From contig CAZGUH010000050.1 in NCBI GenBank assembly GCA_964529005.1, positions 1 through 25,471 on the forward strand: a DNA stretch of 25,471 nt, in the 5' to 3' direction. Both the position numbers and the translations under genes were made by a program. Source of the stretch: CAZGUH01 sp964529005 (GTDB taxonomy: Bacteria > Actinomycetota > Acidimicrobiia > Acidimicrobiales > Ilumatobacteraceae). Shown piece after piece: positions 7,717 through 15,675 of this stretch (position 1 is its first letter; each line of letters opens with the position of its first letter). Below the pieces are notes generated by a model that was not told the DNA's origin, made no database searches, and worked only from the letters and a program-made list of their open reading frames with translations.

Positions 7717-8169
7717 ATGCCCGACCGAACCGTCGATCCCCCCGAGCGCAACGAGCCCACCGTGATGAGCCGGGAGGAATGTCTCCAGCTGCTCGCGACG
7801 CTGTCCATCGGTCGGCTGGCGCTCACACGGCGGGCCGCCCCACCGCTGGTCGTTCCCGTCAACTACGTGCTCGACGGCGAAGCGGTGGTGTTCCGCACCG
7901 ATCCCGGCGAGAAGCTCGATCTCGCGCAAGGTCATGCCGTCAGCTTCCAGGTCGACGCCATCGACCCCATGCACCGCCGCGGCTGGAGCGTCCTCGTGTG
8001 TGGCATCGCCCGGGAGGCGGATCCCTCGGAGTCGGCCCGCCGGCTGGAGCCGTGGGCTGGCGGCCCCAAGCGGCACTGGCTGGCGATCGAACCGGACACG
8101 ATCTCCGGTCGCCGCGTCGAGCTTCCCGCGATCCCCGACCAACCAGCCGATCGACGCGGCTATCTCTGA
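7717..8169 (+). CDS. pyridoxamine 5'-phosphate oxidase-like split-barrel flavin protein (copy 2)
   Basis: A 150-residue protein of the FMN/F420-binding split-barrel family, paralogous to the genes at 1052 and 8250. Shared blocks are PVNYVLDGEAVVFRT (about 47-61), SFQVDAIDPMHRRGWSVLV (about 76-94) and the C-terminal AIEPDTISGRR. It starts four bases after the universal stress protein and probably depends on that gene's DosR-type promoter. The USP-plus-split-barrel pairing repeats the pairing at 1513-1959. Cofactor and substrate cannot be told from sequence; a role as a flavin or deazaflavin oxidoreductase, or as a ligand-binding sensor, is possible. Confidence 0.87.
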   Translation: MPDRTVDPPERNEPTVMSREECLQLLATLSIGRLALTRRAAPPLVVPVNYVLDGEAVVFRTDPGEKLDLAQGHAVSFQVDAIDPMHRRGWSVLVCGIAREADPSESARRLEPWAGGPKRHWLAIEPDTISGRRVELPAIPDQPADRRGYL

Positions 8170-8199
8170 ACCTTTGCCCCACCGGCGTCGGGCATGAAT

Positions 8200-8213
8200 G
8201 GGACCTTTGGCGG
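8200..8213 (+). promoter_or_regulatory. degenerate DosR/DevR-type box E with a conserved -10 hexamer
   Basis: GGGACCTTTGGCGG keeps only 9 of 14 core positions, mostly in the left arm. The hexamer CACGAT (8237-8242) begins 30.5 bp from its centre, as at 6825, and is followed by the same GACG. A similarly degenerate copy (TGAACCTTTGCCCC, 8167-8180) overlaps the preceding stop codon; the shared ACCTTTG heptamers are 33 bp apart. The site is supported more by its geometry than by its sequence. Confidence 0.5.
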
Positions 8214-8249
8214 TAGCAACGCCGGCTGCGGCACGTCACGATGACGCCC

Positions 8250-8705
8250 ATGGAGACCGAGCCTTCGACAACGCAGGAGTTGACCCCCGACGCGTGCTGG
8301 GCGTTGCTGCGATCGGCCGAGGTCGGCCGCCTCGCCGTCTCCGACCATGACCGGCCGGACATCTTCCCGGTCAACTTCGTCGTCGACCACGGATCGGTGG
8401 TGTTCCGCACCGCCAACGGCACGAAGCTCGCCGCGGCGGTCCTGAGCCCCGCTGTGGCGTTCGAGGCAGACGGCTACGACCCTGTCGCCGGCGTCGCCTG
8501 GAGCGTCGTGATCAAGGGGCGTGCCGTCGAGGTGGACGGTCTCCATGGCCTGTTCGCGGCGCTCCAGCTGCCGCTGTTCCCCTGGCACGCGGCGCCGAAG
8601 AACTGCTTCGTGCGCATCGAGCCCGACGAGATCACGGGCCGCAGGTTCGAAGTGGTCGACCCGTCCCGATGGCACACCACCGCTCGGACACCGATCCCGG
8701 AGTGA
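8250..8705 (+). CDS. pyridoxamine 5'-phosphate oxidase-like split-barrel flavin protein (copy 3)
   Basis: A 151-residue member of the same split-barrel family as the genes at 1052 and 7717, with IFPVNFVVDHGSVVFRT, AFEADGYDPVAGVAWSVVI and RIEPDEITGRRFE blocks. An in-frame ATG exists at 8241, but it lies inside the proposed -10 hexamer (8237-8242). ATG 8250, seven bases after the hexamer, is therefore preferred as a leaderless start, which removes three residues (Met-Thr-Pro). No Shine-Dalgarno is present for either start. It is separated from copy 2 by 80 bases with its own DosR-like box, and it faces the kinase gene across a 46-base convergent gap. Confidence 0.87.
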   Translation: METEPSTTQELTPDACWALLRSAEVGRLAVSDHDRPDIFPVNFVVDHGSVVFRTANGTKLAAAVLSPAVAFEADGYDPVAGVAWSVVIKGRAVEVDGLHGLFAALQLPLFPWHAAPKNCFVRIEPDEITGRRFEVVDPSRWHTTARTPIPE

Positions 8706-8715
8706 ACGCGAGCGC

Positions 8716-8738
8716 GGCCCGAGGTCTCGTTCCGGGCC
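8716..8738. terminator. candidate hairpin between convergent genes
   Basis: GGCCCG (8716-8721) and CGGGCC (8733-8738) form a 6-bp GC stem with an 11-base loop in the 46-base gap between the third split-barrel gene and the convergent kinase gene. No T-tract follows on either strand. Position suggests a terminator; sequence alone is weak. Confidence 0.3.
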
Positions 8739-8751
8739 CCGGCCGGCGCCG

Positions 8752-9900
<1,149 letters not shown>

Positions 9901-9919
9901 CACCGAGACGCTATGCCGT

Positions 9920-9935
9920 GGCGGGACACCCCGCC
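9920..9935. promoter_or_regulatory. inverted repeat in the kinase/FAH divergent region
   Basis: GGCGGG-ACAC-CCCGCC is a perfect 6-bp inverted repeat with a 4-base spacer. It lies just upstream of the putative -10 (9913-9908) of the kinase gene, roughly where a -35 would be, so an operator is more likely than a terminator. The 9901-10062 gap holds no DosR box that I can recognise. Confidence 0.35.
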
Positions 9936-10062
9936 AGTAGCAGATCCCCCGCCCGGCCCATGCTGACCGAGCACGGGTCCGTTCGGATTTTCGCCACACT
10001 CCGCCTCGCGGGCGAAGCTGGGGCGCCACCCGACTCGTCCGCATCCCCCCGAGGAGCCGCCC

Positions 10063-10923
10063 ATGAAGATCGCCCGGTTCACCCATGCCGGCCGCACGCG
10101 CCTGGGCATGGTCGACGGCTCCGAGATGGTCGACGTCGGCTCCGTCGACTCGACTCTGCCGACCGATGTCGGCGAGCTGCTCAACCTCGGCGGCGCCGCG
10201 CTCGTCGCCAGCGTCAGCTCGCGAGCGGCACGCCTTCCTCTCGAGGAGGTGTGGCTGGAAGCACCGATCGCACAACCCCCGAACTTCCTCGCGATCGGCC
10301 TCAACTACGCCACCCACGTCGCCGAGCAGGGCGACAGCCCCCCTCCCCCGCCGAGCGTCCCCCGGATCTTCAACAAGCAGATCACATGCGTCACCGGGCC
10401 CCACGACCCGATCGTCGTCCCGGCGGCCGCGCCCACCCAGGTCGACTACGAGGGGGAGCTGGCGATCGTGATCGGCACGCGCTGTCGCGCTGTCCCGCGC
10501 GCGCGGGCACACGAGGTCGTCGCCGGCTACATGGTCGCCAACGACGTGTCCGTCCGGGACTGGCAGAAGGCCTCACCGACGATGACGATGGGCAAGTCCT
10601 GGGACACCCACGGCCCGATCGGCCCGTGGCTCGTCACCGCGGACGAGCTCGGCGATCCTCATGGGCTGCGCCTGCGGACGTGGGTCGACGGCGACCTGCG
10701 CCAGGACGACACCACCGATCACATGATCAACGACTGCTGGGCGCTGATCGAGCACATCACGACGGCGTTCACACTGTTGCCCGGCACGATCATCTCGACG
10801 GGCACGCCAGCCGGCGTGGGTCTGCACCGCAAACCCCCGCGGCTCCTCCAGCCTGGCGAGCGCGTCCGCATCGAGATCGAGGGGATCGGCGCGATCGACA
10901 ACCCGGTGGTCGCGGAACGCTGA
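10063..10923 (+). CDS. fumarylacetoacetate hydrolase (FAH) family protein
   Basis: A 286-residue FAH-fold enzyme with an N-terminal cap (1-70) and catalytic domain (about 72-284). Visible are GLNYATH (Asn81-His85), YEGELAIVIG with Glu130 and Glu132, VANDVSVRDWQ with Asp161, and GKSWDTHGPIG with Lys178. Glu130, Glu132 and Asp161 form the divalent-metal site of this family. Members hydrolyse C-C bonds of acylpyruvates, isomerise hydroxy-dienoates or decarboxylate oxaloacetate, commonly in aromatic or ring-cleavage catabolism. The exact reaction is not predictable. GAGGAG (10051-10056) six bases upstream fixes the start. It is transcribed rightward and followed, after 111 bases with its own promoter signals, by an amidohydrolase gene. 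Confidence 0.9.
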   Translation: MKIARFTHAGRTRLGMVDGSEMVDVGSVDSTLPTDVGELLNLGGAALVASVSSRAARLPLEEVWLEAPIAQPPNFLAIGLNYATHVAEQGDSPPPPPSVPRIFNKQITCVTGPHDPIVVPAAAPTQVDYEGELAIVIGTRCRAVPRARAHEVVAGYMVANDVSVRDWQKASPTMTMGKSWDTHGPIGPWLVTADELGDPHGLRLRTWVDGDLRQDDTTDHMINDCWALIEHITTAFTLLPGTIISTGTPAGVGLHRKPPRLLQPGERVRIEIEGIGAIDNPVVAER

Positions 10924-10956
10924 CGCGTCGCCCAGGCGAGGGCGTCGCAAATTCAA

Positions 10957-10988
10957 GAACCTTCATGAAGTGGGTTCATGGATAGACT
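10957..10988 (+). promoter_or_regulatory. palindrome plus -10 element before the lone amidohydrolase gene
   Basis: CTTCATGAAG (10961-10970) is a perfect 10-bp palindrome inside a larger GAACC/GGTTC pair (10957-10961, 10973-10977). TAGACT (10983-10988) fits a TANNNT -10 element and would start transcription near 10995, leaving a leader of about 40 bases. The palindrome would overlap the -35 region and could be a repressor site. The regulator is unknown. Confidence 0.4.
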
Positions 10989-11034
10989 TGCGCGGACGGT
11001 TGCTTGCTTGCCGCGTTCAGAAGGGGTCCACGCC

Positions 11035-12153
11035 ATGTCCACCACCGCCACCGCCATGGAGCCGCCCGTCACCCAGACCGGCTTCTTCGACTGCGACACG
11101 CACTTCTGGCAGCCGCGACACCTCTGGCAGCCATACGTCGACAAGGAGTTCGAGAGCGCGGTCGAGGCCTACGACGAGGAATGCGATCCGCTCGGCAAGG
11201 GGAAGGTGGACCCCGCCGTCGAGGCGAAGATCCGCGAGCGCCAGGCGCTGCCCGGCGCCGACGACCCCGTCGAGCGCTTGACCTGGATGGACGCCGAGTC
11301 GATCGCCGCCACCGTCATCTACTCCAACCCGTCGTGGTTCTCCTATGCGCCCGACCCCGACATCGCCGCCGCAGGCTGCCGGGCGATCAACCGTTGGATC
11401 GCCAACTTCGCCGACACCGACCGCAGCCGCCTGCTGCCGGCGATGATGCTGCCGATCATGCATCCCGATCGGGCCCTGGCGGAGTTCCGCTACGCCCACG
11501 ACGAGCTCGGCCTCGAGGTCGTCTTCGCCGCTCCGACCCCACACCGCGACCGCCGGTGGTCCGATCCGAGCCTCGACCCGCTCTGGGCCGCGATCCAGGA
11601 GGCGGGTGCGGTGATGACGTTCCACGAGTTCACCCGGTTGGGTGGCGAGCACTTGCAGCTCGTCGCACGGCCCGCCTACAAGGACAGCTACGCGATCAAC
11701 TACCTGTGCGGCCACAGCGTCGAGTGCCAGCTCGCGATCACCGACCTGATCGGCGGCGGCGCGCTCGACCGCTTCCCCGAGCTGCGCGTGGGCCTGGTCG
11801 AGGGCCATGTGGCGTGGCTCCCCGGATGGTTGGCGCTGATGGACGACCTGTGGCCGCGCATCTCGTCGGGGTTCGCCTCCACCGGCAAGACAGGCGGCAC
11901 GCTCGCCGTGCGGCCGACCGAGTACTTCCGGCGGCAGTGCTTCGTGGTGGCGTTCCCCAACGACGCGTGGATCGAGGAGATGGCGCGCTACGTCGGGACC
12001 GAATGCATCACGATCTCGTCCGACTTCCCTCATCCCAACGCGATCTCACGGACACCGATCGGGCCGGTGTTCGACACCGCCAACCCCGGCATCGACGCGT
12101 CGCAGCGGGCAGCGATCCTGTCGGGCAACGCCCGCCGCATCTTCGGCCGCTGA
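11035..12153 (+). CDS. amidohydrolase-2 family metal-dependent hydrolase/decarboxylase (copy 1)
   Basis: A 372-residue TIM-barrel protein of the amidohydrolase-related family that includes ACMSD-type decarboxylases. The N-terminal metal motif is FDCDTHFW (Asp21, His23), where the usual HxH is replaced by His-x-Trp. Further candidate ligands lie in TFHEF, CGHSVE and SSDFPHPN, the last carrying the conserved Asp. The family performs hydrolysis or non-oxidative decarboxylation of carboxylated rings and related acids. AAGGGG (11021-11026) eight bases before ATG 11035 supports this start; the frame opens at 10978, but that lies before the proposed -10 element. It ends 26 bases before a convergent LLM gene, with a hairpin between them. 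Its relation to the copy at 14554 is distant. Confidence 0.86.
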   Translation: MSTTATAMEPPVTQTGFFDCDTHFWQPRHLWQPYVDKEFESAVEAYDEECDPLGKGKVDPAVEAKIRERQALPGADDPVERLTWMDAESIAATVIYSNPSWFSYAPDPDIAAAGCRAINRWIANFADTDRSRLLPAMMLPIMHPDRALAEFRYAHDELGLEVVFAAPTPHRDRRWSDPSLDPLWAAIQEAGAVMTFHEFTRLGGEHLQLVARPAYKDSYAINYLCGHSVECQLAITDLIGGGALDRFPELRVGLVEGHVAWLPGWLALMDDLWPRISSGFASTGKTGGTLAVRPTEYFRRQCFVVAFPNDAWIEEMARYVGTECITISSDFPHPNAISRTPIGPVFDTANPGIDASQRAAILSGNARRIFGR

Positions 12154-12164
12154 GAGCCGCCGCC

Positions 12165-12179
12165 CGGCGCGCTGCGCCG
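12165..12179. terminator. GC hairpin between convergent amidohydrolase and LLM genes
   Basis: CGGCGC-GCT-GCGCCG forms a perfect 6-bp stem with a 3-base loop, filling the gap between stop codons at 12153 and 12180. It could act in both directions. There is no T-tract, as is common for hairpins in high-GC actinobacteria. Confidence 0.5.
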
Positions 12180-13094
12180 TCAGCGACCCGGTCGTCGTGT
12201 CCCGAGGAAGGCGAGCGTCCGCTCTCGCTCGTGCGGCTCGGCCACCGAGATGTTGGCGAGGAACTCGGTCGCGCCGGCGGCGGCGATCGCGTCGAGCTCC
12301 TCAGCCACCGCGGTCTCGTTGCCGACGAGCGCGACCTCACCGGCATCCGAGAGGCGCTCGGCGGCGAGCGCTCGTGCGTACGAGGCCAGGCGCGCCGTCG
12401 GCTCGAGCTGGCGGGCGAGCCGGGCGCGCACGGGCCGCTCGTCGTCGGTGACGACGACGGGCAACCCGACGACGACGCGCGGCGCCGGGCGCCCGGCCGC
12501 TGCCGCGGCATCGGCGATCACCGGAGCGACCGCGCGCGCGATCGTGCGCGGCCCTGTCATCCACGTGACGGTGCCATCCGTCAGGCGTCCGGCGAGGCGC
12601 AGCATCCGCGGCCCGAGCGCGGCGAGAACGATCCCCGGCGCGGGAACGTCGGACCCCAGCGCGACGTCCGCGCTCACGTGCCGGCCCGCCATCGCCACGG
12701 AACGCTCCGGCCCCAGCAGACGCGCGAGGGCGGTGACGTGCTCGGCGCACTGCTCGACGATCCCCCGGTAGGGCACGCCGAACCACTGCTCGGACATCGG
12801 CGCGTGGGTGACGCCGAGTCCGAGCGTCAGCCGCCCTGGGCCAGCGGCATCGGCAGCAGTGAGCGCCTGCAAGGCGACGACCACCGGGTGGCGACCCTGG
12901 ATCGGCACGACGGCGGTGGCGACGCCGATGTCCGGCACGCGGGAGGCGGCGACGGCGATCGCCGTCAGCGCGTCGCAACGTGCCGTCTGGGGAAACCAGA
13001 TCGCCGAGGCCCCCGCGGCCGCCGCTTCGCGCGTGCGGTCGATGGCGGTGGCGATCGTGGAGATGTCGGCGCCGGCGAACACGGAGATCTGCAT
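12180..13094 (-). CDS. LLM-class (probably F420-dependent) oxidoreductase, copy 1
   Basis: A 304-residue luciferase-like monooxygenase-fold protein. It begins with an ISVFAG strand, contains ATAVVPIQGRHPVVVALQALTA (residues 79-100, the conserved barrel segment of the family) and GRLTLGLGVTHAPMSEQWFGVPY (105-127), and ends with EFLANIS. Family members use F420 or FMN to oxidise or reduce ketones, alcohols or unsaturated CoA esters. It is alone on the minus strand and diverges from the MmgE/PrpD operon. The frame extends far upstream to 14642 through the divergent gene, which is an artefact of high GC. ATG 13094 has AGAGG five bases upstream and starts the typical LLM N-terminus. A TACGCT hexamer (13158-13153) may be its -10. 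Confidence 0.88.
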   Translation of the reverse strand: MQISVFAGADISTIATAIDRTREAAAAGASAIWFPQTARCDALTAIAVAASRVPDIGVATAVVPIQGRHPVVVALQALTAADAAGPGRLTLGLGVTHAPMSEQWFGVPYRGIVEQCAEHVTALARLLGPERSVAMAGRHVSADVALGSDVPAPGIVLAALGPRMLRLAGRLTDGTVTWMTGPRTIARAVAPVIADAAAAAGRPAPRVVVGLPVVVTDDERPVRARLARQLEPTARLASYARALAAERLSDAGEVALVGNETAVAEELDAIAAAGATEFLANISVAEPHERERTLAFLGTRRPGR

Positions 13095-13152
13095 GACGGC
13101 CTCTGGTATTTCGGTCGCGGCGCGGCGCGAGACGGTCCTTCGGATTTGGTCT

Positions 13153-13162
13153 AGCGTATGCT
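13153..13162. promoter_or_regulatory. overlapping divergent -10 elements, LLM gene / MmgE-PrpD operon
   Basis: TATGCT (13157-13162, plus) and TACGCT (13158-13153, minus) are TANNNT -10 candidates that overlap by two bases. They would drive the rightward catabolic operon, with a leader of about 25 bases before GTG 13194, and the leftward LLM gene. The GTATGCTT octamer is repeated at 20922-20929, before the thiolase gene. No clear -35 is visible on either side. Confidence 0.45.
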
Positions 13163-13193
13163 TGGTTCGTTCCAGCACGCGGGAGGGGGAAAC

Positions 13194-14567
13194 GTGCAAT
13201 CCGCGACGCTCGTCGATTGGGTGCTGTCCGCCGACGATGACGACTTCGCGCCCGAGACGCGCGCGTTCACGTGCGGCTTGCTCCTCAAGGTCGTCACGAC
13301 GTTGCTGGTCGGCGCTCGCTACCCGTTCGGTGAGGTGATGATCCGTCACGCGCGGCGCAACGGCGGCACTCCGCAAGCCGGCGTCGCCGGCGGCGGCTTC
13401 AAGACATCGCTGGAGGAAGCCGCGTACGCCAACGGCACGATCGCCCACACGCCGGAGATGGAGGACTGCTTCTTCCGGCCGGAGAACCGGGAGACCAGCT
13501 CGCCCGTGTGGACCTTCCCTGCGCTGTTGAGCACAGCCGAGGTGTACGGGGCGTCCGGACGCGATCTCGTGACCGCGTCGATCGTCGCGTTCGACGTCGC
13601 CTCGCGGCTGGTGCGCGGGGCTCCGGGACTCGGTGTGGTGCACGGCATCAACACCTGTACGTGGTGGGGCGTGCCGGCCACGGCGGCGGGCGTCGCGCGC
13701 CTGATCGGGCTCGACGCCGAGCAGACCGCGAACGCGATCAGCATGTCCCTGTCGCAGTCGTCGGGTCTCGGCCACCAGACCGGATACGACGCGCACAAGC
13801 TGGAAGCGGGGCACTCGTGCCGTGCGGGCGTGAACGCCGCCCTGCTCGCTGCGGAGGGCGCCACGGGAGCCCCGTGCTTCCTCGAGGACGAGCATCTGGC
13901 GTTCGCCGTCGTGCGTGCAAGCGGGGCCGCCGACGTGGCGGCGACGATGGCCGGGCTCGGCGCCGAGCGCCCGACCGTCCACAACGTGGAGTTCAAGAAG
14001 TATCCGGGCTGCGGTCTGCTGCACGCGTCCGTCGACGCGTTGAGCGCCATCGTGCAGGAACACGCGCTCCGCGCCGACGACGTCGTCGAGGTGCGGACCT
14101 GGGTGAGCCCCAACACCGCCGAGTACTGCGATCGTCCACACCCCGCCACGCTCGACGCCGCGCGGTGGAGCTTCGCGTGGGTGTTGGCCGAGATCCTGTT
14201 GCACGGGCGCATCACCGTGGCGACGTTCACCGACGAGTCGCGGCTCAGCGACGCCGATCATCGCGCCACCCGCGAGCGGGTCCACGTGCTCCTCGACCCG
14301 GCGCTGACCAACGGCTACAGCGGCGCGAAGGTGGCGGTGCGCCGGCGTGACGGTCGTGAGATCGTCAAGGAGATCTCCTCCTATCTGGGACACCCCGACA
14401 ACCCGCTGACACCGTCGGGCATCGTCGACGTGCTCCGGCCCTTCCTCGTCGAGGCCGCAGGGCCAGCCACAGCGGACCGCATCGTCGACGGCGTGATGGG
14501 GCTCGACGACGGCGCCGACGTGCGATCGATCATGGACGAGGTGACGTACTTCCGTGGGCGCGACTGA
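13194..14567 (+). CDS. MmgE/PrpD family protein, copy 1
   Basis: A 457-residue MmgE/PrpD-fold protein, near full length for the family (about 450-480). Family-typical blocks include EEAAYANGTIAHTPEMED, GINTCTWWGVPATAAGVARLIG, YDAHKLEAGHSCRAG and VEFKKYPGCGLLHASVDAL. Characterised relatives are 2-methylcitrate dehydratase (PrpD), MmgE, cis-aconitate decarboxylase and iminodisuccinate epimerase, so a dehydration, decarboxylation or epimerisation of a polycarboxylate is expected. An ATG at 13158 is in frame but overlaps the -10 hexamer; GTG 13194 directly follows GGGAGGGGG (13181-13189) and is preferred. It heads a five-gene operon and shares most of these blocks with the fourth gene of that operon. 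The following amidohydrolase start overlaps its 3' end. Confidence 0.9.
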   Translation: MQSATLVDWVLSADDDDFAPETRAFTCGLLLKVVTTLLVGARYPFGEVMIRHARRNGGTPQAGVAGGGFKTSLEEAAYANGTIAHTPEMEDCFFRPENRETSSPVWTFPALLSTAEVYGASGRDLVTASIVAFDVASRLVRGAPGLGVVHGINTCTWWGVPATAAGVARLIGLDAEQTANAISMSLSQSSGLGHQTGYDAHKLEAGHSCRAGVNAALLAAEGATGAPCFLEDEHLAFAVVRASGAADVAATMAGLGAERPTVHNVEFKKYPGCGLLHASVDALSAIVQEHALRADDVVEVRTWVSPNTAEYCDRPHPATLDAARWSFAWVLAEILLHGRITVATFTDESRLSDADHRATRERVHVLLDPALTNGYSGAKVAVRRRDGREIVKEISSYLGHPDNPLTPSGIVDVLRPFLVEAAGPATADRIVDGVMGLDDGADVRSIMDEVTYFRGRD

Positions 14568-15675
14568 CGTGGCGCCAGCCCGCGACGGCCAGGCGATCGT
14601 CGACGCCGACGGCCACGTGTGGGAAGACGGCCGCGGCGTCATCGCTCGCCTGCCGTCGATCTATCGCACCGAGTTCGAGCGCAATCCGATCGTCGCCGAG
14701 CACTTCCTGTTCCCGCCGCTCGACACGCTGCACTCGATGCCGGTGAAGGCGCCGGTCCTCGACGAGCGGACGAGCAACGACGTCGGACCGGACGAATGGC
14801 TCGCGTTCCTGGACGCGGTCGGCATCGAGCGCACGGCGCTCTACCCGACGCGCGGCCTCGCGCTCGGGCAGCTGCGCGATGCCGAGTTCGCGGTCGCGCT
14901 GGCGCGGGCGTACAACGAATGGCTCGCCGAGACCTACGTCGCGCACCCGTCCGGCCGCTTCACGGGCGTCGCCCTCGTCCCCCTGCAAGCGCCCGACGCG
15001 GCGGCGTCCGTCCTGCGCGATGCGGTCGAGAACCTCGGCCTGCGCACCGGCATGATCTGCGCCAACGGCTACCCATTGCACCTCGGCAGCCGGGAGTACT
15101 GGCCGGTGTACGCGGAGGCGGAACGCCTCGGTTGCCCGATCGCGTTCCACGGGGGCAGCCACGACGGCATGGGGTTCGACGGCCTCAACGCCTACGCGCC
15201 GATCCACGCCCTCGGCCATCCGACAGCGCTGGTGACGGCCCTCGCCGGGCTGCTGTTCAACCGCGTGTACGAGCGCTTCCCCGGGTTGCGCACCGCATAC
15301 CTGGAAGGCGGATCGGCATGGATCCTGATGGCGATGGAGCGCTTCGCCGAATCCGCCAAGGCGTTCCCGCCCTACGATCCCGGCGGCCCGATCCTCAGCG
15401 CGTCGGGCGCCGCGGGTGTCGACGACGTGATCGTCGAACTGCTGGCCTCCGGGCGGATCGTTCTCGGTTGCGAGGGCGGGGAACGGGATCTCGCCTACGT
15501 CAGCCAGCGCGTCGGGCACGCTCCGTTCATGTACTCGTCGGACTTCCCCCACGAGGTCGACGCCCGTTCGTGCGCGCACGAGTTGGATGAGTTGGCCGAG
15601 CTTCCCCTCAGCGCCACAGACCGCGCGGCGATCCTGGAGGGCAACGCCCGCGCCTTCTACGGGCTCGGCGGATGA
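14554..15675 (+). CDS. amidohydrolase-2 family metal-dependent hydrolase/decarboxylase (copy 2)
   Basis: A 373-residue TIM-barrel amidohydrolase. The N-terminal motif VDADGHVWED supplies Asp and His ligands in the D-x-D-x-H-x-x-E form of this subgroup. AFHGGSHDG and SSDFPHEVDAR carry the later His and Asp positions, and ILEGNARAFYGL is the usual C-terminal end. Non-oxidative decarboxylation or hydrolysis of a ring or carboxylic substrate is the expected chemistry. GTG 14554 overlaps the MmgE/PrpD stop by 14 bases, with a GAGGTG about ten bases upstream; GTG 14569 is a second in-frame option that removes five residues. The SDR gene begins inside its stop codon (ATGA), so the two are translationally coupled. 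Confidence 0.87.
   Translation: MGATDVAPARDGQAIVDADGHVWEDGRGVIARLPSIYRTEFERNPIVAEHFLFPPLDTLHSMPVKAPVLDERTSNDVGPDEWLAFLDAVGIERTALYPTRGLALGQLRDAEFAVALARAYNEWLAETYVAHPSGRFTGVALVPLQAPDAAASVLRDAVENLGLRTGMICANGYPLHLGSREYWPVYAEAERLGCPIAFHGGSHDGMGFDGLNAYAPIHALGHPTALVTALAGLLFNRVYERFPGLRTAYLEGGSAWILMAMERFAESAKAFPPYDPGGPILSASGAAGVDDVIVELLASGRIVLGCEGGERDLAYVSQRVGHAPFMYSSDFPHEVDARSCAHELDELAELPLSATDRAAILEGNARAFYGLGG

Noticed and set aside
11000..11014. TTGCTTGCTTGCC repeat before the lone amidohydrolase as a KstR2 operator
   Set aside because: It is a short direct repeat, not the inverted CAAGnnCTTG arrangement, so it does not match the motif.
13095..14642. Upstream extension of the leftward LLM frame, giving an 820-residue protein
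   Set aside because: The extension runs antisense through the whole MmgE/PrpD gene and shows no recognisable domain. Long stop-free antisense frames are expected at about 70% GC, and the LLM N-terminus begins at 13094 with a ribosome site.
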